From: Limiplasma sp036645955
GTDB taxonomy: Bacteria > Bacillota > Clostridia > Christensenellales > Aristaeellaceae
DNA length: 64,000 nucleotides
Direction: 5' to 3'
Assembly (NCBI GenBank): GCA_036645955.1
Contig: JAVXND010000005.1
Span: 1 to 64,000 of the forward strand
The translations under genes were made by a program, and so were the position numbers. Within the stretch, counting starts at the first letter, position 1. Each line of letters begins with the position of its first letter. Below the pieces are notes generated by a model. That model was not told the DNA's origin, ran no database searches, and worked only from the letters and a program-made list of their open reading frames with translations. Below are positions 35,336 through 43,861 of this stretch, piece by piece.

Positions 35336-35845
35336 TTACACCTCCTCATCCTTCTTAAGCAAGCTCTGCAATGCTTCAAAAGGACGCTGTATCGGCGATC
35401 CATCTTCGCACGAGCTCATGGGATCTTCATTTTTCCACGCCTTCAACTCCGCACTGCCTTCACATCCCGCTTTGCACACAAAGCGCATGGGGAGATTGAG
35501 CATTACAAGTGTGAGCGCCATGTGGTCAAGGGGTATGATTTTACCCTGATAGCGGAAGCTTTCATCCTCTGTTTCGTTCGCTCCCTTGCGGAAGTCCTCG
35601 CAAAAAGGAATGGTAAGCGCCGCATCGGCGGGTTCCATACACAACGCACAAGTTCCGTGCGCAACGGTTTGAAGCGTGCCTTCTAAATGGACAATGTCCT
35701 CTAGCATGGCAAATGTACCTTTCAGCATCAATTTCTCAAAACTGATGCTTTCACCCAGTACATCCTGCGCTTCAAGGGTACCCTCCGTCTCGAAAGGAAA
35801 CGGTGTGGCGGGTGTCAGAAAAGCTTTTGAAACATCCAGCTGCAT
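35336..35845 (-). CDS. yceD: DUF177/YceD family protein
   Basis: A protein of about 169 aa with the DUF177 core around LEGTLQTVAHGTCALCMEPADAAL and a C-terminal Cys pair. The family is nearly always beside rpmF and is implicated in 23S rRNA or large-subunit assembly; its mechanism is unclear. I chose the ATG at 35845 (AAGGAGG upstream) over 35917. Confidence 0.9.
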   Translation of the reverse strand: MQLDVSKAFLTPATPFPFETEGTLEAQDVLGESISFEKLMLKGTFAMLEDIVHLEGTLQTVAHGTCALCMEPADAALTIPFCEDFRKGANETEDESFRYQGKIIPLDHMALTLVMLNLPMRFVCKAGCEGSAELKAWKNEDPMSSCEDGSPIQRPFEALQSLLKKDEEV

Positions 35846-35954
35846 AGTTTCCTCCTTGTGGCATGACCATTTTATATTATACGTTTCGGTTTTGGGTTTG
35901 TCAAGCACTTTCCCCACAGGTATTGTGATTTACCGCTGATTTACCGCCGGCGGT

Positions 35955-37157
35955 TTACTCGATTTCCTTGCCCGTTACAATACAAAGCGTATCGCGTGCA
36001 ATCACAATTTCTTCGTCCGTAGGAATCACCACAATTTTTACCTTGCTATCATCGGTTGAAATAATGGCTTCCTTGCGCGTTTGGTTCTTTTGAGGATCCA
36101 GCTTTGCGCCCAGGAAATCAAAGCCCGCCATTACGCGCTCGCGCAAATCGAAATTGTTTTCGCCAATGCCTGCGGTAAACACAATCACATCCACGCCGTT
36201 CATCACAGCCGCGTAGGAGCCGATGTATTTGCGAATGCCCGATACCAGCATATCCCGCGCAATGATGGCACGCTTGTGGCCTTGGTCAGCGGCTTCATCA
36301 ATGTCGCGCATATCGCTGCTCAGGCCGCTGATGCCTAGCAGGCCGCTTTTTTTGTTGAGGATGTTGAGCACCTCGTCAACGCTCAAATGCTCGTTGTTGG
36401 CAATGTATTGCACCACGGCAGGATCCATGCTGCCAGAGCGCGTGCCCATGATTACGCCCTCCAAAGGCGTAATGCCCATGCTGGTATCTACACATTTGCC
36501 GCCATCCACCGCCGCCATGCTGGAGCCATTGCCCAAGTGGCAGGTGATGATGCGTGTTTTTTGCCGATCCAGCCCCAAAAACTCGCAGGCACGCTTGCTT
36601 ACATAGCGGTGGCTGGTACCGTGAAAGCCGTAGCGGCGAACCTTGAGGCGCTCATAGTATTCCATAGGCACGCCGTATAAATAGGCCTTGGGCGGCATGG
36701 TTTGGTGAAATGCGGTATCAAACACAGCCACATTGGGCGTGCCCGGCATCACCTTTTCACAAGCCTCTATGCCCATCAGGTTGGCGGGATTATGCAGGGG
36801 GCCCAATGGGATGTTGGCGCGAATGGCTTCCTTTACTTCCTCATTCACCAAAACACTTGCGGTAAAGCGCTCGCCGCCATGCAGTACGCGGTGACCCACC
36901 GCGCCGATTTCGCTCATGCTTTTTACCGCGCCCTTTTCTGGGTCGGCCAAGGCTTTGAGCATTAGAGCAATGCCGTCGGTGTGGGTTTTCATAGGGGTTT
37001 CCAGCACAAAAGCTTGATCGCCCACCTTTTGGGTAATTTTACTGCCTTCAATGCCGATGCGCTCCACCAAGCCCTTTGCCAGCAGTTTTTCGCCGTCCAT
37101 ATCAATCAGCTGATATTTCAAAGAGGAAGAGCCTGCGTTTAAAATCAAGATTTTCAT
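35955..37157 (-). CDS. ackA: Acetate kinase
   Basis: Interconverts acetyl phosphate + ADP and acetate + ATP. The 400-aa ASKHA-fold protein has NAGSSSLKYQLID, RVLHGGERF, HLGNGSSMAAVDGG and GGIGEN-like FTAGIGENN. It is paired with pta 24 nt upstream, giving the substrate-level ATP step of acetogenic fermentation. Confidence 0.98.
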   Translation of the reverse strand: MKILILNAGSSSLKYQLIDMDGEKLLAKGLVERIGIEGSKITQKVGDQAFVLETPMKTHTDGIALMLKALADPEKGAVKSMSEIGAVGHRVLHGGERFTASVLVNEEVKEAIRANIPLGPLHNPANLMGIEACEKVMPGTPNVAVFDTAFHQTMPPKAYLYGVPMEYYERLKVRRYGFHGTSHRYVSKRACEFLGLDRQKTRIITCHLGNGSSMAAVDGGKCVDTSMGITPLEGVIMGTRSGSMDPAVVQYIANNEHLSVDEVLNILNKKSGLLGISGLSSDMRDIDEAADQGHKRAIIARDMLVSGIRKYIGSYAAVMNGVDVIVFTAGIGENNFDLRERVMAGFDFLGAKLDPQKNQTRKEAIISTDDSKVKIVVIPTDEEIVIARDTLCIVTGKEIE

Positions 37158-37181
37158 TGGTCTGCTCCTTTGTATTGTCTT

Positions 37182-38180
37182 TTACGCTTGTGCCTTCACA
37201 GCGGTAATGGCCACCACGCTTACAATGTCATCCACAGAGCAGCCACGGCTCAAATCGCTCACAGGCTTGGCAAGACCCTGAATAATGGGGCCCACTGCCA
37301 CCGCGCCCGCCAAGCGCTGTACAAGCTTATAGCCAATGTTGCCCGCTTGCAAATCGGGGAAAATCAGCACGTTGGCATGTCCTGCCACCGCACTGCCCGG
37401 GCTTTTGAGTTGCCCGACGCTTACCTCAAGCGCCGCATCTGCCTGCAATTCGCCGTCCAGCGGCAATTCAGGCGCAAGCTCGTGCGCAATTTTGGTGGCT
37501 TCCTGCACCTTGGTAACCAGGTCGTGCTTCGCGCTTCCCTTTGTAGAGAAGGAAAGCATGGCTACGCGCGGCTCCAAATCCACCAGCAAGCGGCCCGAAT
37601 CGGCGCTTGCAATGGCAATGGCCGCAAGCTCTTCGGCGCTGGGGTTGGGAATCACGGCACAGTCACCAAACACCATCACGCCTTGATCCCCGCGGCTCTT
37701 GTCCTCAAGCTCCATGATAAAGCAGCTGCTGACCACCTTGATACCGGGAGCCGTTTTGATGATTTGCAATGCTGGGCGAAGCACATTGCCGGTGGAGTTA
37801 ATCGCGCCGGCAACCATGCCGTCCGCATCTCCTGCTTTGAGCATAACAGCGCCGTAGTACAGCATATCGCCTGTTACCAAGCCCTGCGCCTGCTCTAGCG
37901 TCATGCCCTTTGCCTTGCGCAGTTCAAAAAGCAATTCCGCGTAGGCGGCGCTCTTGTCACTGCTCTTGGGGTCAATCATTTCAACGCCGCTTAAATCGGT
38001 CTTTGTTTCGGCGGCCACTTTTTGAATTTCTTCAGAGTTGCCAAGCAAAGTTACCTTTGCAATGCCCTGCGCAACAATTTTTGCGCTTGCTTGTACCGTT
38101 CGGGGCTCGCTGCCCTCAGGTAGCACAATGTGCATAACGGAAGCTTTGGCCTTCAGTTTGATTTTCTCAATCGCAGACAT
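37182..38180 (-). CDS. pta: Phosphate acetyltransferase
   Basis: Converts acetyl-CoA and phosphate to acetyl phosphate. The 332-aa short form consists of the PTA_PTB domain only (MLSFSTKGSAKHDLVTKV; VLIFPDLQAGNIGYKLVQRL; GPIIQGLAKPVSDLSRG). First gene of pta-ackA-yceD-rpmF; AGGGAGGAAA before the ATG. Confidence 0.97.
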   Translation of the reverse strand: MSAIEKIKLKAKASVMHIVLPEGSEPRTVQASAKIVAQGIAKVTLLGNSEEIQKVAAETKTDLSGVEMIDPKSSDKSAAYAELLFELRKAKGMTLEQAQGLVTGDMLYYGAVMLKAGDADGMVAGAINSTGNVLRPALQIIKTAPGIKVVSSCFIMELEDKSRGDQGVMVFGDCAVIPNPSAEELAAIAIASADSGRLLVDLEPRVAMLSFSTKGSAKHDLVTKVQEATKIAHELAPELPLDGELQADAALEVSVGQLKSPGSAVAGHANVLIFPDLQAGNIGYKLVQRLAGAVAVGPIIQGLAKPVSDLSRGCSVDDIVSVVAITAVKAQA

Positions 38181-38281
38181 GGTACTTTCCTCCCTTATGT
38201 GCTAAAATACAGTTTGTATATCTGTTTTCAACCCTACCAGTATACAACTTTTCATGTCGAAAGGGAAGGGGGAAAATCAGC

Positions 38282-39442
38282 TTGTATCCCATTGTTGGAA
38301 TTATTTGTGAATACGATCCCTTCCATTTGGGTCATCAGCGGCACTTTGAGTTGATACGCGAACGCTTTCCGACGGCCTCCATTCTGTGCGTCATGAGCGG
38401 ATGCTTTACCCAGCGGGGCACGCCCGCCCTGCACAGCCCCGCCCTGCGTGCCAAAGCCGCGCTTTTAGCAGGTGCAGACATGGTTCTTGAATTACCCTGC
38501 GCCTTTGCCGTGCGGGATGCGGAGCATTTTGCCCTGGGAGGCGTAGGTCTGTTAAACGCTTTGGGCTTTGTAACCCATCTTTCCTTTGGCACAGAAGATG
38601 AACCCGCCCTGCTAGCGCCCGCCGCACAGCTGCTGGAAGCGCCCACAAAGGATTTTGTTCTGGCGCTCAAAGCCGCGCTTAGCTCAGGCTGTTCCTTTGT
38701 GAGCGCACAAGGCCGCGCGCTTTCGCAATGCCTTGTGCTGGAAGCCGCGCCGCTTCAAAAGCCCAACAACATTCTGGCGCTATGCTATCAGCGTGCGCTA
38801 TTGCGCCTGCACAGCCCCATTCAGCCTTTGGCCGTGCACCGCCAAGGCGGGTATCATGATACCGCTTTGCCGCAAAGCGGCTATCCCTCCGCCACAGCTG
38901 TACGCGCGGCGTTTTTGTCTGGAAACCTCGCGGATGCCTCCAGCGCATGCGGCTATCCGCTCGCAGTCTCCCCCGTTTGTGTGCCCACGGCGCTGGATCT
39001 TGTACTGCTTGCCAAGCTTCGCGCCATGCCCTCTGAAAGCTTGGCCGCACTGCCCCTTTGTACGGAGGGGCTTCATAACCGTCTGCATGCCTGTGCACTG
39101 CGCGCCGCCACGCGCGAGGAGCTGCTCGCCCTGCTGAAAACCAAGCGCTACGCTTACGCTCGTTTGAGCCGCCTTTGCTGTCATGCCCTGCTGGGCATAA
39201 CAGATGCCCTGTTAAGCGAAAACCCTCTGCCCAGCTATGCGCGCCTGCTTGGGTTTTGCGCCAAAAACAAAGCCCTGCTAGCTATGCTTGGGCAAAGCAA
39301 GCTTCCCATCATTGCCAAAGCCGCAGACGGCGATTTTCAAAACCCGCTGTATCAGCTGGATGAAGCCGCCTATGACCTGTGGGCGCTGGGCGCGGGTCTG
39401 CCCGCAGGGCTTATGAAACGGCAGGGCATTGTGGTACAATAG
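38282..39442 (+). CDS. tmcAL: tRNA(Met) cytidine acetate ligase TmcAL (YlbM family)
   Basis: Uses acetate and ATP to acetylate C34 of elongator tRNA-Met. The 386-aa protein has a nucleotidyltransferase-like N-terminus (GIICEYDPFHLGHQRHFELI with HxGH) and CVMSGCFTQRGTPAL. TTG start after GGGAAGGGGG. Divergent from pta-ackA, which produce acetate, the enzyme's substrate; an elongator tRNA-Met is also in this window. Confidence 0.92.
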   Translation: MYPIVGIICEYDPFHLGHQRHFELIRERFPTASILCVMSGCFTQRGTPALHSPALRAKAALLAGADMVLELPCAFAVRDAEHFALGGVGLLNALGFVTHLSFGTEDEPALLAPAAQLLEAPTKDFVLALKAALSSGCSFVSAQGRALSQCLVLEAAPLQKPNNILALCYQRALLRLHSPIQPLAVHRQGGYHDTALPQSGYPSATAVRAAFLSGNLADASSACGYPLAVSPVCVPTALDLVLLAKLRAMPSESLAALPLCTEGLHNRLHACALRAATREELLALLKTKRYAYARLSRLCCHALLGITDALLSENPLPSYARLLGFCAKNKALLAMLGQSKLPIIAKAADGDFQNPLYQLDEAAYDLWALGAGLPAGLMKRQGIVVQ

Positions 39443-39514
39443 CATCCGTATCATAGCATTCCCATCCTCGCACTGCGCCCCTCAAAAATCAACCCACGAA
39501 GGAGATTCGCCTGC

Positions 39515-41245
39515 ATGAAAACCCTTCTTCCCTTTCTGAAGCCCTACCGCAAGGAATGCATCCTAAGCCCCCTGCTCAAATGCTTTGAAGCCATTCTCGA
39601 GCTGTTTGTACCGCTGATTATGGCCGCCATCATCGATAACGGCATTGCGGCTCACGACAGCGCTTACGTACTGCGCATGGGGCTGCTGCTTGTTTTGCTT
39701 GGCTTGCTGGGCTTTGGCGGCTCCATTGTGGCGCAATATTTTGCGGCAAAAGCGGCCGTGGGTTTTGGCACACAGCTCAAAGCCGCGCTTTTTGCCCACA
39801 TCCAACGCTTTTCCTATACGGAGCTGGACACCTTGAGTACCCCTACGCTCATCAACCGCATGACCGCCGACTTAAATCAGGTGCAAACAGGCGTTAATCA
39901 AGTGCTTCGCCTGTTGCTTCGCTCCCCCTTCATTGTAGTGGGCGCTATGCTGATGGCTTTTACGGTTGATGTCAAAACCTCCGTGATTTTTGTGGTGCTG
40001 ATTCCTTTGCTTGCTTTGGTGGTGGTGGGCATCATGTGGCTTTCCCTCCCCCGCCACAAGCGCATTCAAGCCCAGCTGGACCGCGTGCTTCTGCACACGC
40101 GCGAAAACCTGACCGGCGTGCGCGTGCTTCGCGCCTTTAACAAGCAGGAGAGTGAAACCGCCCAATTCACCGCCGATAACAACCTGCTAAGCCAAATGCA
40201 GCAGCGCGTAGGCAAGCTTTCCGCACTCATGAACCCCCTTACCTATGCCATGGTAAACTTTGCGCTGATTGCGCTTCTGTGGGGCGGTGCGCTTCAGGTG
40301 CAAACCGGGGTGCTCACAACGGGCGCGGTGGTTGCGCTGGTCAACTACCTATCCCAAATTTTGGTGGAGCTTATCAAGCTTGCAAACCTGATTGTGGTGA
40401 TTACAAAAGCAATCGCCTGCGCGGCGCGTATTGAAACCGTATTCCAGCAAGCCCCAGGCATGCAAAACCCCGCTTCGCCCATTCCCGCCCCTGCCAGCGG
40501 CCCCGAATGCGTGCGCTTCCAAAATGTATGCGCACGCTATCAGGGCGCGGGCGGCGATTCCCTTACAGGCGTTGATTTTACCGCCCTTCGGGGGCAGACC
40601 ATCGGCATTATCGGCGGTACAGGGTCAGGCAAGAGCACGCTTGTCAACCTCATTCCCCGCTTTTACGATGCCGCCAGCGGCAGTGTGTGGGTGGACGGTG
40701 TCAATGTCAAAGACCAAGCCCTTCCCGCACTGCGCGGAAAAATTGCCGTGGTTCCCCAAAAAGCGGCGCTGTTTGGAGGCACCATCCGCCAAAATCTTCG
40801 CTGGGGCAAGCAGGATGCCACCGACGAGGAGCTGTGGGCGGCGCTTGAAACTGCACAAGCCGCCGAAGTGGTGCGCGGCAAAGCGCTCCAATTGGATGAG
40901 CCCATTGACCAAAACGGCCGCAATCTTTCAGGCGGACAGCGCCAGCGCTTGACCATCGCGCGTGCATTGGTCAAAAAGCCCGAAATTCTTATTTTAGACG
41001 ATAGCGCCTCCGCTCTTGATTTTGCAACCGATGCGGCGCTTCGCAGAGCGCTCAAAAGGCTTGATACGCGAACCACCGTCTTTGTGGTTTCACAGCGTGC
41101 CAGCTCCGTGCGTTTTTCCGATTTCATTTTGGTGCTGGATGAGGGCGCAATGGTGGGCAGAGGCACGCATGAGGAATTGCTTGCAAGCTGCCCCGTTTAT
41201 CAGGAAATTTATTATTCGCAATACCCCAAGGAGGCCATGCTATGA
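39515..41245 (+). CDS. ABC exporter half-transporter, degenerate-site subunit
   Basis: 576 aa: a six-TM exporter domain (about 15-300) and an ATPase. Walker A GGTGSGKST near 364, LSGGQ near 470, Walker B LILDDS with Asp where the catalytic Glu normally stands (about 496), and a switch-loop Gln (SQR) in place of His near 525. These substitutions mark the degenerate site of heterodimeric exporters such as TM287/288 or BmrCD. Partner: the next gene, overlapping by 4 bp. Confidence 0.93.
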   Translation: MKTLLPFLKPYRKECILSPLLKCFEAILELFVPLIMAAIIDNGIAAHDSAYVLRMGLLLVLLGLLGFGGSIVAQYFAAKAAVGFGTQLKAALFAHIQRFSYTELDTLSTPTLINRMTADLNQVQTGVNQVLRLLLRSPFIVVGAMLMAFTVDVKTSVIFVVLIPLLALVVVGIMWLSLPRHKRIQAQLDRVLLHTRENLTGVRVLRAFNKQESETAQFTADNNLLSQMQQRVGKLSALMNPLTYAMVNFALIALLWGGALQVQTGVLTTGAVVALVNYLSQILVELIKLANLIVVITKAIACAARIETVFQQAPGMQNPASPIPAPASGPECVRFQNVCARYQGAGGDSLTGVDFTALRGQTIGIIGGTGSGKSTLVNLIPRFYDAASGSVWVDGVNVKDQALPALRGKIAVVPQKAALFGGTIRQNLRWGKQDATDEELWAALETAQAAEVVRGKALQLDEPIDQNGRNLSGGQRQRLTIARALVKKPEILILDDSASALDFATDAALRRALKRLDTRTTVFVVSQRASSVRFSDFILVLDEGAMVGRGTHEELLASCPVYQEIYYSQYPKEAML

Positions 41246-42987
41246 AAGCCACCGCTTACCGCAAGCAAACCCTTTGCAAGGTACTTTTCTATGTGGGGCG
41301 CTATAAGGGTTATTTGATTGCTTCCCTGATTTTATGCATCATCACCGTTGCGTCCACGCTTACCATACCCATTGTTACAGGGCGGGTGATTGACCTGCTG
41401 CTAGGCGCTGGGCAAGTCAATTTTGCAGGCATTTTGCCGTTGCTTGCTCAAATGGGCGTGTTGATCGCCATCACATCGCTTTCGCAATGGTGCATGAGCC
41501 TGTGCAACAACCGCATGACCTATTCCACCGTGCGCGATATTCGTGCGGATGCTTTCCGCCGCATTCAGCACATGCCGCTTGCAAAGCTGGATCAAAGCCC
41601 CACGGGCGACCTCACCAGCCGCATCATTGCCGATGTGGATCAGTTTTCAGATGGCCTGCTCATGGGCTTCACGCAGTTTTTCACCGCTATTTTAACCATT
41701 GTAGGCACGCTTTTCTTCATGTTTTCAGTCAATGCGGTCATCGCTACAGCGGTGGTCATCATCACGCCGATTTCCCTTGTGGTGGCGGCACTCATTGCCA
41801 AAAGCTCCTTTAAAATGTTCACATTGCAGGCCCGCACGCGCGGCGAGCAAACCGCTTTGATCGATGAAATGATCACAGGGCAGAAGGTGGTTCGCGCCTT
41901 TTCAAGCGAAGAAGCGGTGCAAGCGCGTTTTGATGAAATCAACAAGCGGCTGGAAAAATGCAGTGTGCGCGCCATCTTCTATTCAGCGCTTACACAGCCC
42001 TCCACGCGCTTTGTAAACTCGCTGGTTTATGCCTGTGTGGGTGTATCGGGCGCGCTGATTTCCGTGGCTACAGGGGGTGTTACCGTAGGGCAGGTATCCG
42101 CTTTTTTGAGCTATGCCAACCAATACACCAAGCCCTTTAACGAAATTTCAGGCGTAATAACCGAGCTTCAGGGCGCACTTGCCTGCGCAAGGCGCGTGTT
42201 TGACGTGATTGAACAGCCCATTGAAGCCGACGATGCGGTTGGTGTGCTTCGCAATGCGGACGGCTCCGTTTGCTTTCACGACATCAGCTTTTCCTACACA
42301 AAAGACCGCAAGCTGATTGAGCATTTGAATCTCAACGTTCTGCCGGGTCAGCGCATCGCCATCGTCGGCCCTACGGGTTGCGGAAAAACCACGCTCATCA
42401 ACCTGCTCATGCGTTTTTACGATGTGGATAGCGGTTTAATCAGCTGCAGCGGACATCCCATTGAAGAAATCACGCGCCACAGCCTGCGCGAGCATTTTGG
42501 CATGGTTTTGCAGGAAACATGGCTCAAAAGCGGCACCATCCGCGATAACATCAAAACAGGCCGTGAAGCCGCAACCGAGGAAGAGTTGATTTCCGCCGCA
42601 AAAGCAACCCACGCCCACAGCTTTATCATGCGCCTGCCCGACGGCTATGACACTTGGATTACAGAGGATGGAGGCAATTTGAGTCAAGGTCAAAAACAGC
42701 TTTTGTGCATTACACGCGTCATGCTCTGCCTGCCGCCCATGCTCATTCTTGATGAAGCCACCTCTTCCATTGATACGCGCACCGAACAGCGCATACAGCG
42801 TGCGTTTGAAAAGCTGATGGCTGGCCGTACAAGCTTTATTGTTGCTCACCGCCTATCCACCATCCAAACAGCGGATGTCATTCTTGTAATGAACCACGGA
42901 AGCGTTGTGGAGCAGGGCACGCACGAAGAATTGCTTGCACGGGACGGTTTCTATGCACAGCTTTTCAAAAGCCAGTTTGCGGCGTAG
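41242..42987 (+). CDS. ABC exporter half-transporter, catalytic-site subunit
   Basis: 581 aa: six TM helices, then an ATPase with Walker A GPTGCGKTT near 375, signature LSQGQ near 479 (variant), Walker B LILDEAT with catalytic Glu near 504 and switch His (AHR) near 534. It complements the degenerate partner. Likely a drug or lipid-type exporter; substrate not predictable. Confidence 0.93.
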   Translation: MKATAYRKQTLCKVLFYVGRYKGYLIASLILCIITVASTLTIPIVTGRVIDLLLGAGQVNFAGILPLLAQMGVLIAITSLSQWCMSLCNNRMTYSTVRDIRADAFRRIQHMPLAKLDQSPTGDLTSRIIADVDQFSDGLLMGFTQFFTAILTIVGTLFFMFSVNAVIATAVVIITPISLVVAALIAKSSFKMFTLQARTRGEQTALIDEMITGQKVVRAFSSEEAVQARFDEINKRLEKCSVRAIFYSALTQPSTRFVNSLVYACVGVSGALISVATGGVTVGQVSAFLSYANQYTKPFNEISGVITELQGALACARRVFDVIEQPIEADDAVGVLRNADGSVCFHDISFSYTKDRKLIEHLNLNVLPGQRIAIVGPTGCGKTTLINLLMRFYDVDSGLISCSGHPIEEITRHSLREHFGMVLQETWLKSGTIRDNIKTGREAATEEELISAAKATHAHSFIMRLPDGYDTWITEDGGNLSQGQKQLLCITRVMLCLPPMLILDEATSSIDTRTEQRIQRAFEKLMAGRTSFIVAHRLSTIQTADVILVMNHGSVVEQGTHEELLARDGFYAQLFKSQFAA

Positions 42988-43043
42988 CCCCTCGCACCAT
43001 AAGAACGCATGTTCGTTTGCTGTGTAAAGTGATTTTTGCGGGA

Positions 43044-43073
43044 TTGACAGCGCAATTGCGTTTCCCTTATAAT
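43044..43073 (+). promoter_or_regulatory. Sigma-A promoter of the YhcH-family gene
   Basis: TTGACA, 18-nt spacer, TATAAT; 47 nt before the ATG. Confidence 0.85.
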
Positions 43074-43119
43074 GAGCAGTCGGCGCGCAAAGCGAAGCCG
43101 AAAGAAGGAGCTTGCCCAC

Positions 43120-43581
43120 ATGTATAAAGGTCATATCAACTTTTTAAGCGATGACGCTTTGCCCCCGATTGTAAAGGAAGCCTTGCGCTACCTGCTCACC
43201 CTGCAAAAAGGTCAATTGCCCGCACAAAGCTGCACGCTTGGGGAAAGCGGCGTATTTGTGAATTTTGCCAACACAGTTACTTCGCCTGAAAGCGAGCGCG
43301 TGTTCGAAGCTCACGAAAAGTATGCCGACCTGCATTTTATAGTGGAGGGAACGGAGCGCATTGATCTGGGCTGGACAAAGAACATGCATCAAATCAAGCC
43401 TTATGAAGAAGCGGACGATGCCGCCCTGTACCAAGGCACGCCTCACACCCGCTCTGTCATGACAGTCGGCGAGTTTCTTCTTTGCATGCCAGGCGAGGCG
43501 CATCGTGTGTTGGTTGCGCCAAACGAATCCGCGCCCATTCAAAAGGCCATTGCCAAAATCCCCGTTTCACTCTTCAAGTAA
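43120..43581 (+). CDS. YhcH/YjgK/YiaL family protein (DUF386, NanQ-like)
   Basis: A cupin-like protein of about 153 aa with FEAHEKYADLHFIVEGTERI and FLLCMPGEAHRVLV, the metal-binding family motifs. E. coli NanQ (YhcH) is a sialic acid anomerase; other members act on sugar acids. I chose the ATG at 43120 (AAGAAGGAG, 9-nt spacing). It precedes a Dpp-type transporter and NanA-like lyase cluster but has its own terminator. Confidence 0.9.
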   Translation: MYKGHINFLSDDALPPIVKEALRYLLTLQKGQLPAQSCTLGESGVFVNFANTVTSPESERVFEAHEKYADLHFIVEGTERIDLGWTKNMHQIKPYEEADDAALYQGTPHTRSVMTVGEFLLCMPGEAHRVLVAPNESAPIQKAIAKIPVSLFK

Positions 43582-43607
43582 AACTTCATAACCAACGCCG
43601 TTTTTTT

Positions 43608-43655
43608 AGCCCGACTTTCGTTGCTTTTTGAGAAGCGCAAGGCCGGGCTTTTTTT
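43608..43655 (+). terminator. Terminator of the YhcH-family gene
   Basis: AGCCCGACTT pairs with AAGGCCGGGCT around a 20-nt loop, followed by seven T. Confidence 0.8.
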
Positions 43656-43774
43656 GAACATCCGCAAAGCTCATATCTTCCTCATATGTACTATATTTAA
43701 ACTCGTTTTTCGCGTTGCCTTGGGAGTTGTGACAGTTTCCAATAAAATTTTGTGGTGAATTATGCAAAAAGGGC

Positions 43775-43803
43775 TTGCATTTTTTCTCGTATTGTAGTAC
43801 ATT
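43775..43803 (+). promoter_or_regulatory. Probable promoter of the Dpp-type operon
   Basis: TTGCAT, 17 nt, TACATT. The -10 is weak, but position and AT-rich surroundings (43660-43810) fit. The spacer 43582-43861 holds nothing else. Confidence 0.5.
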
Positions 43804-43861
43804 ATAGCCATGGAAGCGCAACGGCGCATAACAAACCAATTTCATAAAGGAGGATTACCCA

